Below the pieces are notes generated by a model. It did not search any database, had not been told where the DNA came from, and saw nothing but the letters and a program-made list of their open reading frames with translations. This document shows positions 24,757-35,027 of a stretch of 35,824 nucleotides of DNA, piece after piece. Positions within the stretch are counted from its first letter, which is position 1, and every line of letters starts with the position of its first letter. The position numbers and the translations under genes are program-made. The stretch lies in the NCBI GenBank assembly GCA_025774845.1, contig JALGZP010000021.1, positions 1 to 35,824 of the forward strand, written 5' to 3'. The stretch is from a bacterium (GTDB taxonomy: Bacteria; Arandabacterota; Arandabacteria; Arandabacterales; Arandabacteraceae).

Positions 24757-25584
24757 TCAGCTCTTCGCGTTCCAGCCGTCGGGGTCCCCGTAGTATTCAG
24801 GATAAGGAGTCATTGAGACGACCCCGGCCACCGGGACCTCCGCCCGACGACGATCATGCATCATCCGGGTCCGCCGGGAACTGATATAGGCGAGTCTTTC
24901 GAGAAAAGTACCGATAAGCGCAGGCCAAAGAAACGCCGGCGCCTCCAGTGCAACACTAAGTGTAACCCCGATAAATACGAGCCCGAGCCCGAAGACTCTG
25001 CCGATCGCGGCGGCAATCGTAGTCGCCTTAACGAAACTTCCGGTCACCTTCCAGAGAATCGCCCTTAAGACCCTGCCACCATCAAGTGGATAACCGGGTA
25101 CCAGGTTGAAACCGGCAAGAACCATGTTTGCGTAGGCGGCGTACTCGGCGATCAGCCAGGGTGCCGTACCGGGGATGCCCTTGAGGACAACGAATCTCAG
25201 GAATGCAAAGACGGCCGCGATCGCAAGACTGGCGAGCGGGCCGGCTATCGCCATCCTGAATTCCACACCGGGACTGGCAGGCTCCTTTTCCATGTGAGCA
25301 ACCCCACCGAAGATGAAGAGCGTGATCCTCCGTATCGGAAGACCGTTTCTCAAAGCGACGAGCGAGTGGGAAAGCTCGTGCGAGAGGACCGACGCAAAGA
25401 GGACAAGCGCACCTACAGCGCTCACCACCCAGCTTGTTATGAGCCCGAGGTCCGGGGCCTTCTCCAGTACGTAGCCGTTTCGGAGCCAGTAGACAAGGAG
25501 TCCAAAAACGACGAGCCAAGTGACGTTGACGTTTATCTCGATTGACTTGATACTGCCCAGCCTGAGCGAACCCGCCCTCAACAT
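24757..25584 (-). CDS. Site-2-protease-like M50 family membrane metalloprotease
   Basis: The 275-aa polytopic protein carries the zinc motif HELSH (His69, Glu70, His73) in a membrane segment and the second metal-site motif NLVPGYPLDGGR near residue 155. This is the SpoIVFB-like group of the M50 family. These enzymes cleave transmembrane or membrane-proximal segments, often of anti-sigma factors. The catalytic residues are all present. No C-terminal CBS pair is seen; the protein ends with a short hydrophilic tail. ATG 25584 is preferred, with AGAGG 5 nt upstream, over the TTG at 25587. It is the last gene of the pyr operon, 9 nt after the DUF2284 gene. The substrate is unknown and the link to pyrimidine synthesis may only be positional. 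Confidence 0.9.
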   Translation of the reverse strand: MLRAGSLRLGSIKSIEINVNVTWLVVFGLLVYWLRNGYVLEKAPDLGLITSWVVSAVGALVLFASVLSHELSHSLVALRNGLPIRRITLFIFGGVAHMEKEPASPGVEFRMAIAGPLASLAIAAVFAFLRFVVLKGIPGTAPWLIAEYAAYANMVLAGFNLVPGYPLDGGRVLRAILWKVTGSFVKATTIAAAIGRVFGLGLVFIGVTLSVALEAPAFLWPALIGTFLERLAYISSRRTRMMHDRRRAEVPVAGVVSMTPYPEYYGDPDGWNAKS

Positions 25585-25593
25585 CAAGACCTC

Positions 25594-26121
25594 TCAATCG
25601 ATAAGAACGACTCCGAAGTAGTCGCCCTTTTGCTTTTGTGTTCTAACGACCTCAATGTTGAATCCGTTGGTCCGCGCGGTGTGAAACACATCTATACCGC
25701 AGGACTCCATTGACGGTCTCGCCAGGTATGGATGCTTGCAACGGGTCTTGGTGTCACACTTGCTGCAAAGGTAACAGGGACCGGATCCGAGACCCAGAGC
25801 CTTGTAGTAGCCGGCCAGGAAGATCTTACGTTCCAGATGGGGAATTATCTCATTTATTATGTCGTTGTCACTGGCATGGATGAGTACAGCCTGCTTGTAA
25901 CAGGCAATCGCATCACCCATCTCTTCCGGCGTGGGCGTATGGGGTGGACACATAAGACGCTTGTTGTACCCGGAGCATCCGAACTTACACTTAAGCCTCA
26001 CCCAGGGTTCGCATCTGATTGTCGATGCCTTTATGATCTTGGCCTTGCCGGCACCCATCTCAAGTGCAAGCTGTGCAAACATACCGACACCCGTATTTTC
26101 CTTTTTCGTCTTCCGGACCAT
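25594..26121 (-). CDS. DUF2284-family Cys-rich putative metal-binding protein
   Basis: The 175-aa protein matches the DUF2284 pattern: CKFGCSGYNKRLMCPPHTPTPEEM in the N-terminal half, then CYLCSKCDTKTRCKHP and RPSMESCGIDVF. The nine or so Cys residues in two groups suggest an Fe-S or zinc site. No enzymatic role is established for the family that I know of. It lies 3 nt after pyrE and 9 nt before the M50 gene. It has no hydrophobic segment and is probably cytoplasmic. The ribosome site before ATG 26121 is weak, so it may depend on translation of pyrE. Confidence 0.82.
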   Translation of the reverse strand: MVRKTKKENTGVGMFAQLALEMGAGKAKIIKASTIRCEPWVRLKCKFGCSGYNKRLMCPPHTPTPEEMGDAIACYKQAVLIHASDNDIINEIIPHLERKIFLAGYYKALGLGSGPCYLCSKCDTKTRCKHPYLARPSMESCGIDVFHTARTNGFNIEVVRTQKQKGDYFGVVLID

Positions 26122-26124
26122 CGG

Positions 26125-26736
26125 TCAGCGTGCCTCCATCTGTATCCGCTTGCTCCCGGGTTTGACAAGAGCCACTCCCGCCTTGCAGAGCGGACAGTTC
26201 TTCGGTTCGTGGTTCACTATCTCCGCCCTGACGAGACAGGCAACCGGAACTCCGAGTGAAAGGTCTTTCGCCCTGTTCACGATAAGACCGACACCTACGA
26301 CCTCTCCCCCACATTTCGAGATCACATCGACCACCTCCCGGATCGAACCCCCGGTGGTTGTCACATCCTCAACCACGACAGTCTTCTCACCCTTTTCGAC
26401 TCTGAAACCTCTCCGCAAGCTCATCTTACCGCTTACTCTTTCGGTGAAGATCGATCTCGACCCAAGTGCCCTGGCCACCTCATGACCGATCACCACACCA
26501 CCCAGGGCGGGACTCACAACTGCTGATGGATCGACACCGTCAATTTCATCCTTGAGAGATTGAGCAAGCTCGCGCCCTACCCTCTCCGCCCTTGAAGGGT
26601 CCTCAAGCAGGAGAGCACACTGGATGTACTTCTCACTGTGGAGACCCGATGCCAGCTCGAAATGGCCGGACAGCAGGGCTCCCGACTTCGTCATCAGGTC
26701 TATGATCCCGGATGATGTCCGTGTCTCTTCAAGCAT
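26125..26736 (-). CDS. pyrE: Orotate phosphoribosyltransferase
   Basis: The 203-aa enzyme joins orotate to PRPP to form OMP, the fifth step of UMP synthesis. The PRPP-binding motif VVVEDVTTTGGS is at residues 120-131, and the substrate-contacting SGHFELASGLHSEKYIQ segment is near the N-terminus. The length is typical. It overlaps the end of pyrF by 8 nt and starts at ATG 26736, behind AGGAGG 6 nt upstream. The C-terminal CPLCKAG pair of Cys is not part of the basic enzyme and may be a family variant. Confidence 0.95.
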   Translation of the reverse strand: MLEETRTSSGIIDLMTKSGALLSGHFELASGLHSEKYIQCALLLEDPSRAERVGRELAQSLKDEIDGVDPSAVVSPALGGVVIGHEVARALGSRSIFTERVSGKMSLRRGFRVEKGEKTVVVEDVTTTGGSIREVVDVISKCGGEVVGVGLIVNRAKDLSLGVPVACLVRAEIVNHEPKNCPLCKAGVALVKPGSKRIQMEAR

Positions 26737-27424
26737 CCTCGACCTCCTCTAAGATCCTGGCCAGAGCTTCTTTAGGGTCACTTGAGCCTGTCACGCTTCT
26801 GCCGACGACCATGAAGTCGGCTCCATCCCTCACGGCCTGGCCGGGCGTACCCACTCTCGCCTGATCGTTTGCTTGGTCCCCACCGAGCCTAATACCGGGG
26901 ACGACTGTGAGAAGCCGGTCACCGTGTGCTTCCTTGACACGACCGACCTCGAGCGGCGAACATACGACTCCATCTATCCCCGCCTCACACGCATCACCGG
27001 CAAGTTTCAGAACCTGCGTAAGTGTATCCTCCTCGCCGGCCATGCTCGTCAGTACCGTCACACCGATTATCAGCGGGCGCGCGGTGCCGAACGTCTTCGA
27101 GCCTTCTTCGGCTCCCTCGAGCGCGCCACGCATCATGTCTATCCCCCCAAGGGCGTGAATCGTAAGCATATTTACACCGAGGGATGAGGCTGCGCGCACA
27201 CCTCCTCTGACGGTATTGGGGATGTCATGGAACTTGAGATCTAGAAAGACTCCTGCGCCGGTGTTCCTGGCGAACTCGATTATCCCTGGCCCGAAACGAG
27301 TGAAAAGAATCGGACCGATCTTGTAAACATCAACATGTTCGTGCGTGATTTCCACCATGCGCTCAGCTTGATCGAGACGATCGAAATCAAGAGCGAGGAT
27401 TATCCGGGTCTCACTCTTCGCCAC
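26729..27424 (-). CDS. pyrF: Orotidine-5'-phosphate decarboxylase
   Basis: The 231-aa TIM-barrel enzyme decarboxylates OMP to UMP. The catalytic charged cluster DLKFHDIPNT (Asp62, Lys64, Asp67) and the phosphate-gripping segment near VPGIRLGGDQANDQ...RVGTP are intact. GTG 27424 is the chosen start because AGGAGG lies 6 nt upstream and the protein then begins close to the first barrel strand; longer in-frame versions would run into pyrD coding sequence. It overlaps the pyrD stop by 14 nt, and pyrE follows with an 8-nt overlap. Confidence 0.95.
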   Translation of the reverse strand: MAKSETRIILALDFDRLDQAERMVEITHEHVDVYKIGPILFTRFGPGIIEFARNTGAGVFLDLKFHDIPNTVRGGVRAASSLGVNMLTIHALGGIDMMRGALEGAEEGSKTFGTARPLIIGVTVLTSMAGEEDTLTQVLKLAGDACEAGIDGVVCSPLEVGRVKEAHGDRLLTVVPGIRLGGDQANDQARVGTPGQAVRDGADFMVVGRSVTGSSDPKEALARILEEVEDA

Positions 27425-28340
27425 CTGTGTCCTCCTCTCCTGCCGCCTTCCCCTTGAAATCCGGGAGGTTGCCATAGCCCTTCCCCTGCATGTACGTTCT
27501 CAGGCCCTCGACGATTGTCGAGGGTGCCCCCATGTCCCGTAAGACAACGCTTCCGATCTGGAATGCAGATGCGCCGGCAAGTATGAACTCAATGGCATCG
27601 TCTGCCGTTTCGATACCCCCCGCACCGATCACGGGGACGCTCACGCTCCCAGCCGCTTTCCATACCAGGGCGAGCGAGATAGATTTTACCGCTTTCCCGC
27701 TGAGCCCACCCGTCACACCACCGAGCACGGGTCTCGCCCGGTCGATATCAATTGCCATGGCGGGGTAGGTGTTGGCTATCGTCAGGGCATCGGCGCCCGC
27801 ATCACAGGCGGCCCGGCAGACCTCCTCCAAACCTGCAACGAGCGGAGGAATTTTCACGATCACGGGTAAGGCCGTCTCCACCCGCACACCTTCGACCACC
27901 CTGTACGTACTCTCGGGGTCACTTCCGAATGCGATCCCGCCCCGTGCAACGTTGGGGCATGAAACGTTGACTTCAAGTGCATCAACACGGCCGCTACCGG
28001 TAAAGAGACCGGCGATCTTTCGGTACTCCTCCGGGGTTTCACCACCAATGCTGACAAAGAGCTTGCACGGTATGTCTACCGCCGGGAGTACCTCGCCGAG
28101 AAACACGCTGCTTCCGACGTTTTCAAGCCCTATAGAGTTTATTATGCCGACGCCGACATCGACGATTCTTGGCGGCGGATTGCCCTGCCGGGGTTTAAGC
28201 GTCACGGTCTTAGTCACTATCGCGCCGAAAGAGGTGAAATCAAGAAGTCCCTCGTACTCATTCCCGTAACCGAAGAGGCCTGATGCTCCGACGAGCGGTG
28301 TCGCCAGTACGGTCTCGCCTATCTTGACTTCAAGGTTCAC
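27411..28340 (-). CDS. pyrD: Dihydroorotate dehydrogenase B, catalytic subunit
   Basis: The 309-aa FMN enzyme oxidises dihydroorotate to orotate. The active-site loop NVSCPN with Cys128 marks the class 1 type, while class 2 enzymes have Ser. Together with the adjacent pyrK this is the NAD-linked class 1B heterotetramer. Lys44 in VTKTVTLKPR and the FMN-phosphate GAGGIETADDAIEFILAGA segment are visible. It starts at GTG 28340, overlapping the pyrK stop as GTGA. The C-terminal tail (GKAAGEEDTGGEE) is short, acidic and probably disordered. Confidence 0.95.
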   Translation of the reverse strand: MNLEVKIGETVLATPLVGASGLFGYGNEYEGLLDFTSFGAIVTKTVTLKPRQGNPPPRIVDVGVGIINSIGLENVGSSVFLGEVLPAVDIPCKLFVSIGGETPEEYRKIAGLFTGSGRVDALEVNVSCPNVARGGIAFGSDPESTYRVVEGVRVETALPVIVKIPPLVAGLEEVCRAACDAGADALTIANTYPAMAIDIDRARPVLGGVTGGLSGKAVKSISLALVWKAAGSVSVPVIGAGGIETADDAIEFILAGASAFQIGSVVLRDMGAPSTIVEGLRTYMQGKGYGNLPDFKGKAAGEEDTGGEE

Positions 28341-29140
28341 GTTTCAAGCCACCTCTCCCAGTCTATCTCACTGCTATCGAAAACCGGCCCGTCTTTGCAC
28401 GCGTGAAGATACCCACCCGCTGAAGCGGGCACGGCGCACGAAAGACAGGCACCGATCCCGCAGGCCATGATCTCCTCAACACTCACCTGACAGGCCACAC
28501 CGCGCTCCCGGCAAAGGTGCGCAACCTCTGAGAGCATCTCACGCGGTCCGCATGCAATTACCTGAACCGCGTCCTTTTCCAGGGCCGTCTCCCCGATCAC
28601 ACCGGCGAGACCGTCAAGTGCCGTACCGCGGCACCCTTTTGATCCATCCTCGGTATAAGTTGCCATTTTCACACCCTGGACAACCAGACCGACCGGCACA
28701 AGCAGTTCCTCACGCGTCGCGGCACCGAGAACGAGCGTGGTGTGTTCGTAGAGATCGACGTACTTCTGACAGAAGAAAGCAAGCGGCGGAATTCCTATAC
28801 CACCCGCAACGGCCACGGCATGCGTGCATGTCTCATCCGGCGTGAACCCGTTGCCTAAAGGTCCGACAACATCGAACTCCTCTCCTGCATCCATCCCTGA
28901 CATGATCGACGTCGCCCGTCCCACGACTTTGTATACGATATCGACTTTGGTTTCTCCGTCCGATGAATAGATCGAAAACGGCCGCCTGAGATAGGGCCAA
29001 CCCGCTACAAGGCCGCGAAGTAACACGAACTGCCCGGGGGTGCACCCGCCTGCAATCGAAGGCACCTCTAGCTTCATTGTGTAGCAACCGTTACGGATCT
29101 GCTCGTTATCCACGATCTTCGCGATCGAGCAGCATGTCAT
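28337..29140 (-). CDS. pyrK: Dihydroorotate dehydrogenase electron-transfer subunit
   Basis: The 267-aa subunit carries FAD and a [2Fe-2S] cluster and passes electrons from PyrD to NAD+. It has the FAD-binding RRPFSIYSS motif, a nucleotide-binding VAVAGGIGIPPLAF segment, and the C-terminal cluster ligands in CGIGACLSCAVP and HACKDGPVF. It overlaps the TPR lipoprotein gene by 4 nt (ATGA) upstream and pyrD by 4 nt downstream. The strict pairing with pyrD supports the class 1B assignment. Confidence 0.94.
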   Translation of the reverse strand: MTCCSIAKIVDNEQIRNGCYTMKLEVPSIAGGCTPGQFVLLRGLVAGWPYLRRPFSIYSSDGETKVDIVYKVVGRATSIMSGMDAGEEFDVVGPLGNGFTPDETCTHAVAVAGGIGIPPLAFFCQKYVDLYEHTTLVLGAATREELLVPVGLVVQGVKMATYTEDGSKGCRGTALDGLAGVIGETALEKDAVQVIACGPREMLSEVAHLCRERGVACQVSVEEIMACGIGACLSCAVPASAGGYLHACKDGPVFDSSEIDWERWLET

Positions 29141-30939
29141 CGGCCGGGTCCCTCGGTGTCGGGTGATTCAAGCGAATCCTCAGGGGCAGTCGTATCAAGT
29201 GTATCGATGACTGGCGGATCGGTGGTTCCTTCACGACCCACCGCGCTGTCCAACTTCGTCTTCTCGTGTGGGGGAAGATCGGGCACTTCAGGGACGGCCT
29301 CGTCGACGTCCCTAAGGTCTTTTGGCACCGGCGGCCCGATCTCGTAGGTCCGGTCAACAATCCGATCCACCGTACGTCTCGACCGTCTATCGTCGGGACG
29401 AGTGACCTTCCGGTGCGTCCCTGAATCCCTGCCCGAGTCCTTCCGCAGGCTGTCCGGGAGAACCACAGTCGGTATCTCGGGTTCGGGAGGCCTGAGCGCC
29501 TCGGGAATGGGTACCGTCGGTATTTCCGACAGTGAGAGCGTATCGGGGGGTGTTTCTATCACAATATCGGCCAGTGGAAGATTGAGGCCGGCTCGAGCCA
29601 GATTCGCATAGACGGTGTTGGGAAAGGAATCGATCACCGCGCGATAGTAGACCCGGGCCACGGTATCCTCTCTCGCTTCGAGAAGCGTTGCGGTTGCGAT
29701 CATCGACTTGGCTGCATACGCGCTGGCGGGGAAGCTGTCGGCTATGCTCCTGTATTGCTTAAGAGCTTCATCCCTGAGACCCAGATCCTCAGAGAAGATC
29801 TCGGCAAGCATAAACCTGCTCATTGCCTGTTCATCGGGTGAGTCCGGTATCGAATCCGATAGAGATTCCTGGTACTTGCGCATGTCATTGATTGCTTTGT
29901 TCTTCTTCGCGGCGAGGATACTGAATTCGGTCTGAGAACCACCGGCCCGTACGTAGGCGATCTTGGCCTCATCGAAATCCCCAAGATGCTTCTCGTGAAT
30001 CATGCCGATCGTGTAGTTGATCTCGGACTTAAGGTCCCGTTGCCCATCGGGAAGCAGGCTATCCGCTTCAGTCAGAATGGAGATCGCACTGTCGGTTCTA
30101 CCCTGTTCGAGAAGTACATCGGCCGTCTCCATCCTTGCCCGGGCCTTGAGTGTATCTTCCTCCGATGTCACGACAAGGTCTTCGAACATCGATATTGCGG
30201 TTTCATACTCACCCAGCTGCTTGTGGGCCCTCGCGATCTGAAGACCGGCGACCAGGCCGTCCTCACGTGTCCTGTCTGCAACCTCCTGGAGAACCTCGAT
30301 CGCCTGCTCCGGTTTGCCGGTTCTAAGCAGGCTTGCACCGAGATCGAGTCTGACCTGCGCCGATTTTTCTCCCTCCGGAAACTCGGCCATGTAGGTCTCA
30401 AGATGGGTGATGGCATTCTTGTAGTCCAGATCGTGGAGAAGGACGCGCCCCCGGAGATAGATGGCCTTCTCCCTGATCAGTTTGTCATCGCTCTCAGCAA
30501 TGAGGCCGGCAAGCTCGGTCAGGGCCTGCAACTCGGAATCCTGGAGGATCAGCGTATATGCTTTCATATACCTCGCCTGGTCTACCAGCTCACTTTCCGC
30601 ATACAGATTGACCAGCTCATCGAATTTCCTCACTGCGCTCAGGTATTCACGCCTGAGAACGAAGCAGTTGCCCATAAGGAGCAATGCGTCGTCTACCCAT
30701 TTGCTCTCGGGATAGAGAAGAAGTATCTTCCCGCACCTCTTGGTAACCGAGGTGAGAAGTCTGGCGTTTTCACCGGTGACCGCTTCTTGAGTATAAGGGT
30801 CCCAGAAATCAGAGATCTCTGGATCCGACATCACCTTCTTGTATTCATCCTTGGCCATCCAGAGAATGTTGTAGTACGCGCATGACACCACGACTACTGT
30901 AGCGAGGACTATCCAGACAAGGCGAAACCGCATCATCAC
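29137..30939 (-). CDS. TPR-repeat outer-membrane-type lipoprotein
   Basis: The 600-aa protein starts with a lipoprotein signal ending in VVSC (Cys20), so mature protein begins CAYYN. Residues 70-430 hold about nine tetratricopeptide-like helical pairs (for example YLSAVRKFDELVNLYAESELVDQARY and GEYETAISMFEDLVVTSEEDTLKARA). Organisation resembles BamD/YbgF-type periplasmic scaffolds. The last 130 residues are rich in Pro, Asp, Thr and Arg and look disordered. Its function is unknown, and an envelope assembly role is inferred. The surprising point is its place: it lies 2 nt after the LUD gene and overlaps pyrK by 4 nt, so it is translated from the pyrimidine mRNA. Confidence 0.82.
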   Translation of the reverse strand: MMMRFRLVWIVLATVVVVSCAYYNILWMAKDEYKKVMSDPEISDFWDPYTQEAVTGENARLLTSVTKRCGKILLLYPESKWVDDALLLMGNCFVLRREYLSAVRKFDELVNLYAESELVDQARYMKAYTLILQDSELQALTELAGLIAESDDKLIREKAIYLRGRVLLHDLDYKNAITHLETYMAEFPEGEKSAQVRLDLGASLLRTGKPEQAIEVLQEVADRTREDGLVAGLQIARAHKQLGEYETAISMFEDLVVTSEEDTLKARARMETADVLLEQGRTDSAISILTEADSLLPDGQRDLKSEINYTIGMIHEKHLGDFDEAKIAYVRAGGSQTEFSILAAKKNKAINDMRKYQESLSDSIPDSPDEQAMSRFMLAEIFSEDLGLRDEALKQYRSIADSFPASAYAAKSMIATATLLEAREDTVARVYYRAVIDSFPNTVYANLARAGLNLPLADIVIETPPDTLSLSEIPTVPIPEALRPPEPEIPTVVLPDSLRKDSGRDSGTHRKVTRPDDRRSRRTVDRIVDRTYEIGPPVPKDLRDVDEAVPEVPDLPPHEKTKLDSAVGREGTTDPPVIDTLDTTAPEDSLESPDTEGPGR

Positions 30940-30941
30940 AT

Positions 30942-31580
30942 CTAAAACCCCAAATCTTCATTTACAAGGATAACCGACATTCTTCCCTTGGTCCTCTGCT
31001 TCTCGATAATCAAGGTGAGATTGCAGATCCGCTGAGGGGAATTGCAATCGGTGCAACGCCCTGTTTTGACACACGGGGTGCTGAGTCCGAATCGTATCGC
31101 ATTTATCGGCGCTGCCACGTTTCTGACTCTGTCGATTGCGGCTTCCACGTCAGATACTATCTTGTTCCGGCCGACCACGATGATCACCTTCTCAGGGCCG
31201 AAGCAGAATGCAGCCAGTCTGTTTCCCAGACCATCTATATTCACCAGTTTGCCGGTCTCGGTGACCGCGTTGGTGCCCGAGACAAAGTAGTCGGCGTGGG
31301 TGCCCTGCTTTCTCGCTGTGAGCGAATCCTTCTCGCTTAGGCGGTCGGCATACTGGTCAAACAGGTTGTAGTTGCCCCTTCTCAGGGCATCCAGCAGACC
31401 GATCTCTTCCGCCGACCTCGACCCGCCGATCCCAACCGTAGCACCCTTCCGCAGCAGGGACAGGGCTTTCTTTCTGGCCTCCGCGGAAGTCTTCACGACG
31501 TAGGCATCAATGCCGTTCCTGGCGAGCGCCTTCTTCACGTTTCGCAGCTTGGTAAGATAGTAGGTATCTCGTTCCGTCAT
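30942..31580 (-). CDS. LUD-domain (LutC/YkgG-like) protein
   Basis: The 212-aa protein fits the LUD family, related to the LutC subunit of L-lactate oxidation. It shows GATVGIGGSRSAEEIGLLDAL, ADYFVSGTNAVTETGKLVNIDG and NRLAAFCFGPEKVIIVVG. Near the C-terminus it has CVKTGRCTDCNSPQRIC, four Cys that could bind a metal or cluster. Stand-alone LUD proteins of this type are common and lack assigned function. It lies 15 nt after pyrC and 2 nt before the TPR gene. The lutA/lutB-like partners are not adjacent, although a CCG-domain oxidoreductase lies about 10 kb away (18234-21326). Any connection between the two is speculation. Confidence 0.85.
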   Translation of the reverse strand: MTERDTYYLTKLRNVKKALARNGIDAYVVKTSAEARKKALSLLRKGATVGIGGSRSAEEIGLLDALRRGNYNLFDQYADRLSEKDSLTARKQGTHADYFVSGTNAVTETGKLVNIDGLGNRLAAFCFGPEKVIIVVGRNKIVSDVEAAIDRVRNVAAPINAIRFGLSTPCVKTGRCTDCNSPQRICNLTLIIEKQRTKGRMSVILVNEDLGF

Positions 31581-31595
31581 ACTCGGCTCTCCTCC

Positions 31596-32865
31596 CTAAC
31601 TCAACTCGCCGTCCCTCAGAAGCACCCTGCCCCCCACTATCACACTAACCGCCCGCCCCTTAAGCTTCCAGTCCGAAAACGGGCTGTTCCGGGATTTGGA
31701 CTGGAACCGCGCGGGATCGACGGTCCACTCGCGATCCGGATCGAAGACCGTTACGTCACCCGGAGAGCCCTGCTTTAGCGTGCCTTGCGTAAGCCCGAGT
31801 ATCCCCGCCGGGTTTGTGCTCATAAGCCGGATGAGAGCGGAAAGCGAAACGATCCCCTCGTGATATAGACACGTACATGCCAAACCCAGTGCGGTCTCAA
31901 GACCCACGACACCAAACGGTGCGGAGTTGAATTCCTGGTCTTTCTCTTCCGTACTGTGAGGCGCATGATCGGTTGCTATGGCATCGACGAGACCGCTTCT
32001 TAACGCCTGTCTCACTGCACCCATATCTCTTTCGCTTCTAAGCGGCGGATTCATCTTGGCATTTGTGTCATACGTTCGGACCGCCTCATCCGTCAGGGCG
32101 AAGTGGTGAGGGGTGACCTCACACGTTACGTCTACACCCGATGTCTTGCCGTCCTTTATGAACGAAAAACTCCGGCCGGTCGACACATGGCATACGTGGA
32201 GCCTCGACCGGGTGAGCCCGGTAAGCATGATATCCCTTGCCACCATCACAGATTCACTTTCCGGCGGCATACCCTTGAGCCCGAGTAGCGTGGACATCCT
32301 GCCCTCATTCATGACCCCGCCGGCACTCAGCGAAAGATCCTCGCAGTGCGCAAACACCGGCCCGCCGGACATCTTTACATATTCAAGCGTTCTTCTCATC
32401 AGGGCCGAGCTCTCCACCGGCCGTCCGTCATCACTGACACCTACCGCACCGGCCTTCATAGCGGTCCCTATCTCGGCAAGCGTCTCACCCTTAAGCCCCT
32501 TGCTGATCGCGGCGACCGGGTAGACCCTTGCAAGGTTCGCATCCTGCGCCTTTGCAAGAACGAACTTCACACCTTCATCGCCCTCTATCACCGGTTCGGT
32601 ATTGGGCATACATGCAATCGATGTGAAGCCGCCGGCTATGGCGGCGCGTGCACCGGTCGCAATTGTCTCCTCATCCTCGCGGCCCGGCTCTCTCAGATGA
32701 ACATGCATATCGATAAGACCCGGACATACAACGAGCCCGTTAGCATCGACCACTGTCGCATCCCCGGCATCGATCGAGCCGGCGATCTGCGCCACCACAC
32801 CGTCTTCGATCAAGACATCGGATATTTGGTCCAGGTCCTGAGACGGATCGACTACTCTACCACCC

Positions 32866-32882
<17 letters not shown>
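31596..32882 (-). CDS. pyrC: Dihydroorotase (class I)
   Basis: The 428-aa amidohydrolase closes carbamoyl-aspartate to dihydroorotate. The zinc-binding DMHVHLREPG motif is near residue 58, FAHCED, the HVCHVST segment and the catalytic-Asp motif TDHAPHS near 305 are all present. The start is GTG 32882, with GGGGGAG 7 nt upstream, and it overlaps pyrB by 17 nt. The length fits long-form bacterial PyrC. Pseudo-dihydroorotase (PyrC' or PyrX) is ruled out by the intact metal ligands. Confidence 0.95.
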
Positions 32883-34472
<1,590 letters not shown>

Positions 34473-34490
34473 TTAAAGGAGACCGTGCCT

Positions 34491-34519
34491 ACTGTACGAC
34501 TTGCCTCTACCTATTGCAA
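34491..34519 (-). promoter_or_regulatory. Promoter of the pyr operon
   Basis: On the minus strand TTGCAA (34514-34519) and TACAGT (34491-34496) are spaced 17 nt apart and each match 4 of 6 consensus bases. The predicted start near 34484 gives a leader of about 130 nt to pyrR, enough to contain the dyad, leader ORF and attenuator. Confidence 0.5.
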
Positions 34520-34520
34520 G

Positions 34521-35027
34521 CTAAATCTTGGGTCCTTCAAACCCCTTGGCACCCAGGCGCTTCTCCATCATAGCCATGTTCAGCCCCTCAAGCGGCCCGG
34601 TTGGCGTTCTGTGACTCACGACCTCAAGTCCCATCCGCTCGTAGAAGGGTACTGCGGTTGGAAACGCGCCAAGTCTCACGCGGGCGTGACCCCCAGCCCG
34701 AATCGTTGACTCAGCCGCTTCGTAGAGCATACGTCCTATCCCCTTCCCCGTGTGCTCCGGACTTACGTACAGCTTTGCAATCAAATCGCCTGAGACTGCA
34801 ACCACTCCAACGATGCGCCCACCATCCCGGGCAACAAGGTATAGCTGGGACTGCGACTCATGTCGGACGTGATCAACCGAACCCCTCTGTGACACCAGAA
34901 AATCCGTCTGCTCTGCTGTGAGCCCCTCGTGCTCCCCCAGCCAGGTATATGACGACTGAAGAAGCTCGCTTACCGCTTCGGTCTCAGATTCTGTCATCTG
35001 TGTCGTTGTCAGGCCGCTCGTGCCCAT
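34521..35027 (-). CDS. GNAT family N-acetyltransferase
   Basis: The 168-aa protein shows the GNAT acetyl-CoA core: LYLVARDGGRIVGVVAVSG on strands beta-2 to beta-4, motif A as LYVSPEHTGKGIGRMLYEAAE (the G-x-G-x-G-R/K type loop), and AVPFYERMGLEVVS for motif B. The substrate is unknown; small-molecule or protein acetylation are both possible. ATG 35027 is preferred because GGAG lies about 7 nt upstream; ATG 34997 has no ribosome site. The start overlaps the 3' end of the C_GCAxxG gene by 44 nt, so the two are probably co-transcribed. Confidence 0.85.
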   Translation of the reverse strand: MGTSGLTTTQMTESETEAVSELLQSSYTWLGEHEGLTAEQTDFLVSQRGSVDHVRHESQSQLYLVARDGGRIVGVVAVSGDLIAKLYVSPEHTGKGIGRMLYEAAESTIRAGGHARVRLGAFPTAVPFYERMGLEVVSHRTPTGPLEGLNMAMMEKRLGAKGFEGPKI